Positions 8,117 to 17,769 are shown, numbered from the stretch's first letter. The stretch: 64,000 nucleotides of DNA from RGIG9608 sp045602425 (GCA_045602425.1 JAZSBO010000025.1:3682-67681), one strand, 5' to 3'. Numbers and translations are program-made. The notes: generated by a model from the sequence alone, not told the origin.

Positions 8117-9919
8117 ATGAAACATAAATTACGCTCATCGGCTTGTACCGAAGGTCGTCGCATGGCAGGGGCTCGTGCGTTGTGGGTTGCCAACGGAATG
8201 AAACGCGAACAGTTCGGTAAACCAATTATTGCTATCGTCAATTCGTTTACGCAATTTGTGCCCGGTCATACGCATTTGCACGAAATAGGTCAGATTGTAA
8301 AAGCAGAAATTGAAAAACTCGGTTGTTATGCGGCGGAGTTTAACACTATCGCTATCGACGATGGCATTGCAATGGGGCACGACGGAATGCTTTATTCGTT
8401 GCCAAGTAGAGACATTATTGCTGATTCGGTGGAATACATGGTCAATGCTCATAAAGCTGATGCAATGATTTGCATTTCGAATTGCGATAAAATCACTCCT
8501 GGAATGCTTATGGCAAGTATGCGATTGAACATTCCTACGGTTTTTGTCTCGGGCGGACCAATGGAGTCGCATAAGATAAATGGCGAAAATGCCGATTTGA
8601 TTACTGCAATGGTAAAAGCTGCTGATACCTCGGTGAGCGATAAGCAAATGGAGAATATCGAATCTTGTGCTTGTCCGGGTTGTGGCAGTTGTTCGGGAAT
8701 GTTTACCGCAAATTCGATGAATAGTCTGACGGAGGCGATAGGTCTTTCGTTGCCGGGCAATGGAACGATTTTGGCAACGCACGTCAATCGTATACAACTA
8801 TTTAAAGATGCGGCTGCGTTGATTGTAAAAAATGCGTTGAAGTATTACGAAGAAGGTGATGATAGCGTATTGCCAAAAAGCATTGCAACAAGAAGTGCTT
8901 TCTTGAATGCAATGACTTTGGATATTGCCATGGGAGGCTCTTCGAATACAATTTTACATCTTTTGGCTGTTGCCAATGAGGCAGAGGTTGATTTCAAAAT
9001 GACGGACATCGATGCGTTGAGTCGCCGTGTACCTTGTTTGTGTAAATTGTCGCCAAATACGCAAAAGTATTCGATGCAAGAGTGTAATCGAGCAGGTGGA
9101 ATTTTGAATATTATGGTAGAATTGGCAAAGGCAGATTTGCTTGATGTTTCGTGTCGACGCGTTAATGGACGCTCTTTGCAAGAGGATTTGGATATTTATG
9201 ACATTACAAAATGTAATGTTTCTGACGAGGCAAAGCGAATTTATTCGAGTGCTCCAGCTGGTGTTTTTAGCAACAAAATGGGTTCGCAAAGCACCGTTTA
9301 CTCTTCGCTTGATGAGGACAGAGTGTCGGGTTGTATTCGTAATGTCGAAAATGCGTATAGCAAAGATGGCGGTTTGGCTGTGCTTTTCGGAAACATCGCT
9401 CAAGATGGCTGTGTGGTTAAAACGGCTGGTGTTGATGAAAGTATTTGGCATTTTAGAGGTACAGCAAAGGTTTTCGATTCACAAGAAGCAGCTTGTGAGG
9501 CTATTTTGGACGGAACAGTTCAGAGTGGCGATGTGGTAGTGATTACGCACGAAGGTCCAAAAGGCGGTCCGGGTATGCAAGAAATGCTTTACCCAACTTC
9601 GTATCTAAAAAGTCGTCATTTGGGTAAAGAGTGTGCGTTGATTACTGATGGACGTTTCTCAGGAGGAACTTCGGGGTTGAGCATCGGGCATATTTCGCCA
9701 GAAGCAGCTGCAGGTGGGAATATTGGAAAAATCGTCGATGGCGATGTGATAGAAATAGATATACCAAATCGTAGCATAAATGTGTTGCTTTCTGACGAGG
9801 AACTTGCAGCACGTCCTTATCGCCCTGTGATGCGTCAGCGTGAGGTTTCAAAATCTTTGCGAGCGTATGCTTCGATGGTGAGTTCGGCCGACAAAGGTGG
9901 TGTGCGTATAGTTGAATAA
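8117..9919 (+). CDS. ilvD: Dihydroxy-acid dehydratase
   Basis: IlvD dehydrates 2,3-dihydroxy-isovalerate and 2,3-dihydroxy-3-methylvalerate to the keto acids of valine and isoleucine. The 600-aa length is normal for the family. Iron-sulfur ligands are visible in CISNCDKITPG (about residues 117-127) and ACPGCGSCSGMFTANSM (about 188-204); GHDGMLYSLPSRD and the C-terminal TDGRFSGGTSG are also family signatures. It is the first gene of a long unit that ends with ilvB-ilvN and fau, but five glycosylation genes lie between ilvD and ilvB. Large antisense frames across this gene are shadows of its codon pattern. Confidence 0.98.
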   Translation: MKHKLRSSACTEGRRMAGARALWVANGMKREQFGKPIIAIVNSFTQFVPGHTHLHEIGQIVKAEIEKLGCYAAEFNTIAIDDGIAMGHDGMLYSLPSRDIIADSVEYMVNAHKADAMICISNCDKITPGMLMASMRLNIPTVFVSGGPMESHKINGENADLITAMVKAADTSVSDKQMENIESCACPGCGSCSGMFTANSMNSLTEAIGLSLPGNGTILATHVNRIQLFKDAAALIVKNALKYYEEGDDSVLPKSIATRSAFLNAMTLDIAMGGSSNTILHLLAVANEAEVDFKMTDIDALSRRVPCLCKLSPNTQKYSMQECNRAGGILNIMVELAKADLLDVSCRRVNGRSLQEDLDIYDITKCNVSDEAKRIYSSAPAGVFSNKMGSQSTVYSSLDEDRVSGCIRNVENAYSKDGGLAVLFGNIAQDGCVVKTAGVDESIWHFRGTAKVFDSQEAACEAILDGTVQSGDVVVITHEGPKGGPGMQEMLYPTSYLKSRHLGKECALITDGRFSGGTSGLSIGHISPEAAAGGNIGKIVDGDVIEIDIPNRSINVLLSDEELAARPYRPVMRQREVSKSLRAYASMVSSADKGGVRIVE

Positions 9920-11588
9920 AATCTTGAAAAACATTGTATTAAATAGAAATCTTGTTGTTCAAACAGCACTTTTGTTGTTGGGAGCAGTGCTTTTTTTGCC
10001 AGGATTGGGTAGTGTGCATTTGTTTGATTGGGACGAGATAAATTTTGCAGAATCGGCTCGTGAAATGATTGTTACGGGCGATTATCTGACCGTTCAAATC
10101 AACTTCAAACCATTTTGGGAAAAACCTCCACTTTTTATATGGATGCAGGTGCTTTCAATGAAAATTTTTGGCATTAATGAGTTTGCTGCACGTTTCCCTA
10201 ATGCTATTTGTGGCATAGTAACAATGTTGGTGCTTTTCAATACTGGGAAAAGATTGAAAAACGAACGTTTTGGTTTGCTTTGGGTATTTGTGTATATCGC
10301 TTCGCTCACGCCGTTCTTCTACTTCAAATCGGGGATTATAGATCCTTGGTTCAACTTGTTTATTTTTCTTGGAACGTACTTTTTTGTTTGTTTTACCTCT
10401 CCGCGTGAGGAAAGAAATAAGTACTTACTGGTTGCCTTGTCTGCTTTCTTTTTAGGTTTGGCAGTGTTGACCAAAGGACCTGTTGGATTCTTGATTTTTC
10501 TGCTGACATTTGCGGTTTATTTGTTAGTAAAACGCTTCAAAATCAGTTTTACTTGGACTCAAGTTTTGCTCTTTTTTGTGGTTCTTGGTTTTGTTGGCGG
10601 ATTTTGGTTTCTGTTACAAATAGTAAATGGTAATTTGTCTGTTATTCAGGATTTTATAGTTTATCAAATACGCCTTTTTGAAACAAAGGATGCTGGACAT
10701 GGAGGTTTCTTACTATATCATTTTGTGGTGTTGCTGATAGGAGTTTTTCCAGCATCGGCGTTTGCGTTGTTTACGTTTAGGAAAAACATTTTGCAAAAAG
10801 AATCTGATGAAAAAGTAGCTCATTTTTTCCGTTGGATGATGATACTTTTCTGGGTAGTTTTAATTTTGTTTACCATCGTACGAACAAAAATTATTCACTA
10901 CTCATCGATGTGTTATTTCCCGTTGACATTTTTGACAACGTGGTATATCGAACGAATTATTGATAGAAAAGAATCTGTTCATTGGTCGGCAAAGGTGTTG
11001 ATTGGACTTTTTGCTTTGATTTTTTCGCTAGCAATAGCGATTGTTCCGTTTATTGATAGTTTGAAACATTTGCTTTTCCCCGTTGTAGATGAATTTACAA
11101 GAGGAAATTTGCAGGCTACTTCACAATGGTATGGTTTTGAGTGGATTGTAGGTGTTATTTTGTTCGTAGGAACGATTTATTTTATTGCTTATGCTAATAA
11201 AAAAACTAAAAATGCAATCGTCGTATTGTTTGCATCTTCGCTAATTTTTATTTTTTCAACAATGCTTTTTGTTGTGCCACAGGTGGAAAAATATACGCAA
11301 GGAGCAATAATTGAATTTTACGAAAGCAAGAAAGGCGAGGATTGCTATATGTTGTCGATGCACAAGAGTTATGCTCCATATTTTTATTCATCTCGTCAGC
11401 CTAAAAATAATTGTTCTGATAAGCAATTTTTGTATCAAGGAGAATTGGATAAACCATGTTATTTTGTCGTACGTAATGTACAACGTACAATAAATAAATT
11501 CGAGGTGGAAGCAAGTGATGCAGAACTTTTATATACAAAAAATGGATTTTCGTTTTATGTGCGTAATCCTCAAAAAACTTTAGAATGA
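9912..11588 (+). CDS. GT-C glycosyltransferase, ArnT/PMT-like
   Basis: A 558-aa integral membrane protein with about 11-12 hydrophobic segments. The first periplasmic loop contains the acidic motif of ArnT-type enzymes, HLFDWDEINFAESAREM near residues 36-52, with GDYL and KPPLFIW downstream as in family GT83/GT39. Such enzymes use polyprenyl-phosphate sugars as donors and add the sugar to lipid A, a glycan or a protein on the outer face of the inner membrane. The start is a TTG overlapping the last codons of ilvD; no ATG occurs before the catalytic motif. It overlaps the PAP2 gene by 4 nt, indicating translational coupling. Confidence 0.88.
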   Translation: MNKILKNIVLNRNLVVQTALLLLGAVLFLPGLGSVHLFDWDEINFAESAREMIVTGDYLTVQINFKPFWEKPPLFIWMQVLSMKIFGINEFAARFPNAICGIVTMLVLFNTGKRLKNERFGLLWVFVYIASLTPFFYFKSGIIDPWFNLFIFLGTYFFVCFTSPREERNKYLLVALSAFFLGLAVLTKGPVGFLIFLLTFAVYLLVKRFKISFTWTQVLLFFVVLGFVGGFWFLLQIVNGNLSVIQDFIVYQIRLFETKDAGHGGFLLYHFVVLLIGVFPASAFALFTFRKNILQKESDEKVAHFFRWMMILFWVVLILFTIVRTKIIHYSSMCYFPLTFLTTWYIERIIDRKESVHWSAKVLIGLFALIFSLAIAIVPFIDSLKHLLFPVVDEFTRGNLQATSQWYGFEWIVGVILFVGTIYFIAYANKKTKNAIVVLFASSLIFIFSTMLFVVPQVEKYTQGAIIEFYESKKGEDCYMLSMHKSYAPYFYSSRQPKNNCSDKQFLYQGELDKPCYFVVRNVQRTINKFEVEASDAELLYTKNGFSFYVRNPQKTLE

Positions 11589-12262
11589 AAAAAGCGTTGT
11601 GGTTTTATATATTGTATGCTTTGTTTTTGTTTGGGTTAGGTCTGTTGATTTTTCTTAACGACAAAGCTACTTTGCACGAAATGCTGACCATTGATTGGAT
11701 TTCAAAATGTAGTGAGAATTTTATTTCATTTACTGATACGTTTTTCAAATATATTACGGAAATCGGGGGAAATATTCCTTTCGTTGTGGCGGCAGTGTTT
11801 TTGTTTGTCAGATTTGGCTATTCTTATTTTTTATTGATTTCGCAATTGGCTGTAACAGTCGTTGTGCAACCCATAAAGCATATCTTGAACGTGCCTCGCC
11901 CAAAGGTGTTTTTTGCAGAAAACTTTCCAGATGTAGTTTTACATCAGGTTAGTGGCGTTAGTATGCATTCGATGTTTAGTTTTCCGAGCGGTCATACCGC
12001 AACGGTATTTGCATTTATGTTGGCACTTTCGCTTATTTGTAAGCGAACTTGGACTTCAATCGTTTTTCTTTTGATTGCGGTGTTAGTTGGATATTCTCGC
12101 ATTTACCTTTCGCAACATTTTGCCGAAGATGTTTTTGCAGGTTCTATTATTGGTGTTGCGATGACGAGTTTGACGTATTTGTTTTACGTTCAAAAAAACT
12201 ATGAATGGCAAAAAATGAATATTGTTACAATTTATAAAATGAAATTAAAAAAAAATAAATAA
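11585..12262 (+). CDS. PAP2 family membrane phosphatase
   Basis: A 225-aa protein with about six membrane segments and the three phosphatase motifs of the PAP2 superfamily: KHILNVPRP (K-x6-RP), FPSGH, and SRIYLSQH (SR-x5-H). These enzymes remove phosphate from lipid (pyro)phosphates such as undecaprenyl pyrophosphate or phosphatidylglycerophosphate, or from lipid A. Embedded between two GT-C genes, a GT2 gene and gtrA, it may recycle or dephosphorylate the lipid carrier or prepare lipid A for modification; this is inference. It overlaps both neighbours. Confidence 0.9.
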   Translation: MKKALWFYILYALFLFGLGLLIFLNDKATLHEMLTIDWISKCSENFISFTDTFFKYITEIGGNIPFVVAAVFLFVRFGYSYFLLISQLAVTVVVQPIKHILNVPRPKVFFAENFPDVVLHQVSGVSMHSMFSFPSGHTATVFAFMLALSLICKRTWTSIVFLLIAVLVGYSRIYLSQHFAEDVFAGSIIGVAMTSLTYLFYVQKNYEWQKMNIVTIYKMKLKKNK

Positions 12263-13005
12263 TGATAAACGGAAAGAAAATAGTGGTAGTGATGCCGGCT
12301 TATAATGCCGAAAAAACGTTGGAACAGACTTACGCTGAAATACCAATGGACATTGTTGATGAGGTGATTCTTACTGATGATTGTAGCAAAGACAATACGG
12401 TAGAAAAAGCAAAATCGTTGGGAATAAAAGAGGTACTTGTTCATGAAAAGAACAAAGGCTATGGCGGAAATCAGAAAACGTGTTATAATCGTGCCCTCGA
12501 GATAGGTGCTGATATTGTAATTATGGTTCATCCTGATTATCAATATACGCCGAAATTAGTGCATTCGATGGCATATATGATAGCAAATGGAGTTTATCCC
12601 GTTTGTTTGGCTTCGCGTATTTTAGGGAAAGGTGCGTTGAAAGGTGGAATGCCGATAATTAAATACATTGCAAATCGTTGTTTGACTTTGGGACAAAACT
12701 TTTTGTTACATCAAAAACTATCGGAGTATCATACTGGTTATCGTGCATTTTCGGCAGATGTTTTACGTGATATAAATTATAATGTGGCTTCGGACGACTT
12801 TATTTTTGACAACGAGATGTTGGCACAAATTTTTTATAAAGGTTACGAAATAGGCGAAGTAACTTGTCCGACAAAATATTTCGATGATGCATCTTCTATC
12901 AATTTCCGCCGAAGCAGTATTTATGGTTTGGGAGTGATTCGGGTGTCGTTTTTGTATCGTTTGTGTAAGTGGCATTTAATGAAATCAAAATTGTTTAGAA
13001 GATGA
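12262..13005 (+). CDS. GT2 family glycosyltransferase, polyprenyl-phosphate sugar synthase-like
   Basis: The 247-aa protein is a GT-A fold family 2 enzyme: VVVMPAYNAEKTLEQTY at the N-terminus, then VDEVILTDDCSKDNT with the nucleotide-sugar-binding acidic residues, and MVHPDYQYTPK with a DxD-like position. It lacks C-terminal membrane helices, unlike GtrB/ArnC, but resembles dolichyl-phosphate mannose synthase catalytic domains. It probably loads a sugar onto undecaprenyl phosphate in the cytoplasm for the neighbouring flippase (GtrA) and GT-C enzymes. ATG overlaps the stop of the PAP2 gene by one base. Confidence 0.88.
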   Translation: MINGKKIVVVMPAYNAEKTLEQTYAEIPMDIVDEVILTDDCSKDNTVEKAKSLGIKEVLVHEKNKGYGGNQKTCYNRALEIGADIVIMVHPDYQYTPKLVHSMAYMIANGVYPVCLASRILGKGALKGGMPIIKYIANRCLTLGQNFLLHQKLSEYHTGYRAFSADVLRDINYNVASDDFIFDNEMLAQIFYKGYEIGEVTCPTKYFDDASSINFRRSSIYGLGVIRVSFLYRLCKWHLMKSKLFRR

Positions 13006-14585
13006 AACGAAGCGTATTTATTGTAGCGGGTTTGCTAACGATAGTTTTTGCATGTGTATATACTTATGTTTTCGATTCGAAATTGGATTTGAACGGCGAT
13101 AATGTCCATTATCTAAACTTAGCGAAAAATATATCAGAAGGACATGGCTACACAACATTAGCAGTGGGCGAAGGCTTTCGACCTGCAAGTCATTTTCCAC
13201 CGGGATATTCATTGATATTGTCGATGTTTATGCTTTTAGGTATTCAAAGTTTACTGGTGTTTAAGGTCCTCAATGGAGTGTTTTTGTTAGCATCATTATT
13301 TTTGTTGGCCTATGTTGTTTGGCGTTTAACAGAAAATGAGTATTTAGCCGTTGCAGTGTCAGTTTTACCAATGTTTTCACCACAATTACAGCATTTTGCA
13401 AATATTGTAATGAGTGAAATGTCATATTTGTTTTTTACAGTTTTGTCGTTTTTTGCATTGTATAAGTACGACCAAAATAATGAAAAACGATTCTGGAAAT
13501 CAGTGTGGTTCTATGTCGCAATTGTGGCTGCTGTTGCTGCGTATTACATACGAACAGTGGGGGTGTCGTGTTTGTTTGCTTTAGTTGTATTCTTTTTGTT
13601 CCGCAAAGAGTGGAAAGCGGGATTATCGGTTATTGGTGGAGTTATTTTACTGTTTCTACCTTGGAGCGTTCGTAATCAAATTCATGGTATTGAATCGCGT
13701 TATTTTGGAACGATAATGACCGTAAATCCTTGGCGTCCAGAAGAAGGAACAATTTCTTCTGTAGGAGAAATGTGGGAAAAAATGTTGAAAAATTTCGATG
13801 AAACAGTCATCAAAGGTTTTGTAGATGCCTTGTTTCCTTTTGTTCAGCAAAATTATGGCGAAACTTCTTCTTTTTTAGAAATTTTTGTAGGCATGCTTGT
13901 TCTGATAGTTGTGTTTTTTGGAGCATGGTACATAAAAAAAATGCGTTGGTATTTATTAGCATTTCTGATTGCAAATATCGGACTTTTTATGCTTTGGCAT
14001 GGAGGGAATGGTGTGCGTTATGTAGTACCAATTTTTCCTATAATTTATTTGTGTTTTTATACAGGTGTTTATGCTATTTTTAAACTTTTATTGCAACGTT
14101 TGAAGTTACAAAGTGTGGCGAAGTTTGCTCCTTGTGTTTTTTTACTGATGGTATTTGCTATGTTGCCGACTATAAAGATGCAAGCTGCAATTTCACAAAT
14201 GCCTTATCCTCCAGCGTATAAAAACTATTTTTCTTTAGCCGAAAAAATTAACAAAGAGAAAAATTATAAAGGAGCAGTAGTGTGTTGTCGTAAGCCAGAG
14301 TTGTTTGAGTATTATGCTCCGAATGTTTATACGGTGAATTATCTTTACTCGAAAGATACGTCGGAGGTGATACGCGATTTGGTAAAAAAACGTGTCGATT
14401 ATGTAGTTTTGGAGCAATTGGGTTATAGTTCTACGGGTTTGTATTTGTATCCTGCGATAATGGATCATGCAGAATTGTTTTTTGTAATTTTGCAATATGG
14501 AAATCCTGATACCTATCTACTCTATTTCGATAGAGAAAAAGCAGAGAGAAAACTGAAAGATTATGAATGGCAATTTGCTGAATAA
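13002..14585 (+). CDS. GT-C family membrane glycosyltransferase (PMT_2/GT39-like)
   Basis: The 527-aa product has about 11 hydrophobic segments. After the first one, DLNGDNVHYLNLAKNISEGHGY places the acidic residue and the YLNLA..I..G.GY pattern where GT-C enzymes keep their catalytic Asp/Glu loop; FPPGYSLILS follows as in the PMT_2 family. The soluble C-terminus (about residues 400-527) is probably periplasmic. It is the second GT-C enzyme in the cluster, suggesting that two different sugars or acceptors are served. Overlaps the preceding gene by 4 nt and, with the longer gtrA start, the next by 23 nt. Confidence 0.83.
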   Translation: MKRSVFIVAGLLTIVFACVYTYVFDSKLDLNGDNVHYLNLAKNISEGHGYTTLAVGEGFRPASHFPPGYSLILSMFMLLGIQSLLVFKVLNGVFLLASLFLLAYVVWRLTENEYLAVAVSVLPMFSPQLQHFANIVMSEMSYLFFTVLSFFALYKYDQNNEKRFWKSVWFYVAIVAAVAAYYIRTVGVSCLFALVVFFLFRKEWKAGLSVIGGVILLFLPWSVRNQIHGIESRYFGTIMTVNPWRPEEGTISSVGEMWEKMLKNFDETVIKGFVDALFPFVQQNYGETSSFLEIFVGMLVLIVVFFGAWYIKKMRWYLLAFLIANIGLFMLWHGGNGVRYVVPIFPIIYLCFYTGVYAIFKLLLQRLKLQSVAKFAPCVFLLMVFAMLPTIKMQAAISQMPYPPAYKNYFSLAEKINKEKNYKGAVVCCRKPELFEYYAPNVYTVNYLYSKDTSEVIRDLVKKRVDYVVLEQLGYSSTGLYLYPAIMDHAELFFVILQYGNPDTYLLYFDREKAERKLKDYEWQFAE

Positions 14586-15006
14586 AATGTTTAGAGGTAA
14601 TACAAGCCTCATCGTAGTGCAATTTTTTCGTTATTTTTGCTCAGGAGGTTTAGCGTTTTTAGTTGACAAAACATTGTTTGTCGTAACGCATTATTATACT
14701 TTGCATTTAAATAACTATTGGGCAACGAGCATTGGGTTTGTTGCGGGTATTATTATCACTTATTTGTTGAGCATATTTTGGGTGTTCGACGAGCGACGAA
14801 TGAAAAATACATTTATAGAGGTTTTTATTTTTGTCGTTATTGGTGTTGTGGGGTTAGCATTGATGAACCTTTTTATGTGGATTTTTGCAGATAAAATGGC
14901 TATCCCAGATGATTTTGTTTGTAATTTATTATCTACAGCATTGGTTACGTTGTGGAATTTTTTAGCTAAAAAATATATACTATTTACGAAAGATACGAAA
15001 CAATGA
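14563..15006 (+). CDS. GtrA family membrane protein (probable lipid-linked sugar flippase)
   Basis: The 147-aa protein has four hydrophobic segments and the GtrA signature FFRYFCSGGLAFLVDKTLF in the first one, then GFVAGIIITYLLSIFWVF and FLAKKYILF at the end. GtrA proteins are thought to flip polyprenyl-phosphate sugars for O-antigen, teichoic acid or lipid A glycosylation. An alternative start at 14587 would abolish the 23-nt overlap with the previous gene and keep the whole domain; I cannot choose firmly. Its stop overlaps the ilvB start, tying the glycosylation genes to the amino-acid operon. Confidence 0.87.
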   Translation: MNGNLLNKMFRGNTSLIVVQFFRYFCSGGLAFLVDKTLFVVTHYYTLHLNNYWATSIGFVAGIIITYLLSIFWVFDERRMKNTFIEVFIFVVIGVVGLALMNLFMWIFADKMAIPDDFVCNLLSTALVTLWNFLAKKYILFTKDTKQ

Positions 15007-16694
15007 AAAGAATTAAAGGTTCGGAAGCGCTGATGGAAGCGTTGATAAATGAGGGAGTAGATACGGTTTTTGGGTATCCGGGTGGTGCTATCATTCCTGT
15101 TTATGATAGTTTGTACGATTATCAAGATAAGATTCGTCATGTGTTGGTTCGTCACGAACAAGCTGCTACGCATGCTGCCGAAGGTTATTCGAGAGTGTCA
15201 GGGAAAGTTGGCGTTTGCCTTGTAACGAGCGGTCCGGGAGCAACGAATACTATTACGGGTATTGGCGATGCTATGATTGATAGTACCCCGATTGTGGTTA
15301 TCACAGGGCAGGTTACTTCGTCGTTGCTTGGAACGGATGCTTTTCAAGAGATAGACGTGGTAGGCATAACACAACCAATCACAAAGTGGTCGTATCAAAT
15401 TCGTCGTCCCGAAGATATTGCTTGGGCAGTGGCACGAGCTTTTTATATTGCACGGAGTGGCCGACCTGGACCAGTAGTGCTCGATTTTGCTAAAAATGCA
15501 CAAGTGGCAATGGTAGATTTTGAGCCTGCAAAATGCGATTTTATTCGAAGCTATATTCCTGCTTCGCAACCTGATGAGAATTCAGTTTCAAAAGCTGCAG
15601 AATTGATTAATTCTGCTAAAAAACCATTTGCTTTGGTGGGACAAGGTGTGATATTGGGTAATGCAGAGAAAGAAGTGATGGATTTTCTCGAAAAAGCTGA
15701 TATTCCTGCTGGATATACTTTGCTTGGCGAATCGGCCATGCCTTCTGACTTCCGTTTGAACAAAGGGATGCTTGGAATGCACGGAAATATTGCTCCAAAT
15801 ATGAAAACCAACGAATGTGATGTTTTGATTGCTATTGGTATGCGTTTCGACGATAGGGTTACAAGTGATTTGAATACTTATGCTAAACAGGCAAAAATTG
15901 TTCATTTGGACATTGATGCTTCGGAGTTGGGCAAAAACGTTCCGATAGAGGTCCCTGTGTTGGGCGATGTGAAGTATTCGTTGCCAGCAATTACCGAAAA
16001 ACTATTGCCTGCTAAACATACGGAATGGATTCAGTCGTTCGATGAACACGAAAAGCGTGAATTCGACGAAGTGATTGACGCCGAAACGAATCCTCAAAGT
16101 GGATTTTTGAAAATGGGCGAAGTGGTAACCGCTGTTTCCGAAGCGGTGAATCACGATGCTGTGTTGGTTACCGATGTTGGGCAAAACCAAATGATGGCAG
16201 CACGTTATTTCAAATTTCGCCAATCGCGTAGTGTAGTAACATCAGGTGGATTGGGAACGATGGGATTCGGGCTTCCTGCGGCTATTGGTGCAAAAATTGC
16301 TTGCCCCGAACGTACGGTTTGTTTCTTTACAGGCGATGGAGGCATTCAGATGACTGTGCAGGAGTTAGGAACGATAATGCAAGAACAAACAGGCGTAAAA
16401 ATTATTCTAATGAACAACAATTGGCTTGGAATGGTACGTCAGTGGCAAGAGTTGTTTTTCGACAAATGTTATTCGCAAACGCGTATGACAAATCCCGATT
16501 TTGTGCAGTTGGCAAGTGCTTACGGTATTGCATCGAAGCAAGTGAGCGAGCGTTCGGAACTAAAAGAAGCTATTGCCGATATGCTCAAAGACGATAAACC
16601 TTATTTGTTGGTAGTGAACGTTGAGGAAGAGAATATGGTATTCCCTATGGTCCCAACAGGACGCACTATAACCGATATAATAACTAAAAAATAA
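15003..16694 (+). CDS. ilvB: Acetolactate synthase large (catalytic) subunit
   Basis: This 563-aa thiamine diphosphate enzyme condenses pyruvate with pyruvate or 2-oxobutyrate, the first common step to valine, leucine and isoleucine. Visible motifs: VFGYPGGAIIPVYDSL, the ThDP-activating Glu in VRHEQAATHAAEGY, and the GDGGIQMTVQELGT...NNNWLGMVRQWQ ThDP/Mg site near residues 440-480. Length is normal. It starts 4 nt inside gtrA and is followed 9 nt later by ilvN. Confidence 0.98.
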   Translation: MKRIKGSEALMEALINEGVDTVFGYPGGAIIPVYDSLYDYQDKIRHVLVRHEQAATHAAEGYSRVSGKVGVCLVTSGPGATNTITGIGDAMIDSTPIVVITGQVTSSLLGTDAFQEIDVVGITQPITKWSYQIRRPEDIAWAVARAFYIARSGRPGPVVLDFAKNAQVAMVDFEPAKCDFIRSYIPASQPDENSVSKAAELINSAKKPFALVGQGVILGNAEKEVMDFLEKADIPAGYTLLGESAMPSDFRLNKGMLGMHGNIAPNMKTNECDVLIAIGMRFDDRVTSDLNTYAKQAKIVHLDIDASELGKNVPIEVPVLGDVKYSLPAITEKLLPAKHTEWIQSFDEHEKREFDEVIDAETNPQSGFLKMGEVVTAVSEAVNHDAVLVTDVGQNQMMAARYFKFRQSRSVVTSGGLGTMGFGLPAAIGAKIACPERTVCFFTGDGGIQMTVQELGTIMQEQTGVKIILMNNNWLGMVRQWQELFFDKCYSQTRMTNPDFVQLASAYGIASKQVSERSELKEAIADMLKDDKPYLLVVNVEEENMVFPMVPTGRTITDIITKK

Positions 16695-16703
16695 GACGAA
16701 AAC

Positions 16704-17249
16704 ATGGAAAAGAAACTTTATACCGTAACTATTTTCTCGGAAAATACGGTTGGTTTGTTAAACCAAATCACCATTATTTTTACTCGCCGACAACTTAACA
16801 TAGAAACACTCTCGGTGTCGCCTTCGGCATTGAAGGGAATACATAAGTTTACGATTACTTCGTATGCCTCGCAAGATATTATCGACAAGGTTGTGAAACA
16901 AATTGACAAACGTGTAGATATTATCAAGGCGTATTACAACACCGACGACGAACTCGTGTCGCAAGAGATTGCACTCTACAAGGTCGCTACCCAAAAACTT
17001 CTTGAACTTGGTAGCATCGAGGGCTTGATTCGCAACTATGGCATACGAGTTTTGGAACTGACCGAAACTTGCGTAGTGTTCGAAAAAACTGGGACATACG
17101 AAGAGACGCAAAAACTTTTCGACGAACTCAGCCAAACCATTGGTGTGTTGCAGTTTATCCGCTCGGGGCGTGTTGCCATTACAAAATCGAAAGTGGAGCG
17201 TTTGAGCGATATGTTGGCTTCTATCGAAAAACAAGTTACTGCAAAATGA
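16704..17249 (+). CDS. ilvN: Acetolactate synthase small (regulatory) subunit
   Basis: The 181-aa protein opens with an ACT domain (LYTVTIFSENTVGLLNQITIIFTRRQLNIETLSV) and continues into the second ACT-like domain of the IlvN/IlvH C-terminus (LVSQEIALYKV). It binds valine and imposes feedback inhibition on IlvB. Codon use here is richer in C and G than in the surrounding genes. It is followed after one base by fau, and its neighbours confirm the assignment. Confidence 0.96.
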   Translation: MEKKLYTVTIFSENTVGLLNQITIIFTRRQLNIETLSVSPSALKGIHKFTITSYASQDIIDKVVKQIDKRVDIIKAYYNTDDELVSQEIALYKVATQKLLELGSIEGLIRNYGIRVLELTETCVVFEKTGTYEETQKLFDELSQTIGVLQFIRSGRVAITKSKVERLSDMLASIEKQVTAK

Positions 17250-17250
17250 T

Positions 17251-17769
17251 ATGACAAAAGCCGAATGCAGAAAATGGATTAAAACGCTCTTCGAGGAGCG
17301 TTGGCAGGAGTTGCCTGTTCTCTCGGAAAAGGCACTCGCAGTGTTGCGAGAGAACGAACATTTTCGGTCGGCAAAAACCGTTTTACTTTTTCATTCATTG
17401 AAAGACGAAGTGGCAACGCACGATTTTTTACGTGAGATGATAAAAACCAAACGTGTATTTCTACCCGTTGTGCGTGGCGAGGATATGTTTATGGCGGAGT
17501 TTGCGGTGGACACTCCATTAAAGCGGAGACCTCTCGGAGTTGAAGAGCCGCAATCGCCGCTTTATTTTGGCAATGTAGATGTAGCTGTGGTGCCGGGTGT
17601 GGCATTCTCTGCCGATGGACACCGCTTGGGGCGTGGGCGTGGCTACTACGACCGTTTTCTCTCGCAACACTCGTGCTACCGCATAGGACTCTGCTTCTCG
17701 TTTCAGTGCTTGGCGGAGATACCATGTGAGCCACACGATGTAGTGATGAACGAAGTGATAAGTGATTAA
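17251..17769 (+). CDS. fau: 5-formyltetrahydrofolate cyclo-ligase
   Basis: The 172-aa enzyme converts 5-formyl-THF to 5,10-methenyl-THF with ATP. The family signature is GRGRGYYDRFL (residues ~127-137), preceded by DVAVVPGVAFSADGHRLG; the N-terminus has the usual basic helix. It starts one base after ilvN ends, so it is the last gene of the ilv transcript. After its stop there is no convincing terminator, and the following 320 nt hold decayed sequence. Confidence 0.93.
   Translation: MTKAECRKWIKTLFEERWQELPVLSEKALAVLRENEHFRSAKTVLLFHSLKDEVATHDFLREMIKTKRVFLPVVRGEDMFMAEFAVDTPLKRRPLGVEEPQSPLYFGNVDVAVVPGVAFSADGHRLGRGRGYYDRFLSQHSCYRIGLCFSFQCLAEIPCEPHDVVMNEVISD

Noticed and set aside
8135..9539. Long antisense and alternative-frame ORFs across ilvD
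   Set aside because: They show low-complexity, His/Arg/Thr-rich text without domains, and mirror the codon bias of ilvD, whose frame has clear enzyme motifs.
15198..17257. Antisense ORFs within ilvB and ilvN
   Set aside because: Shadows of strongly supported enzymes; no promoters, no recognisable protein features.
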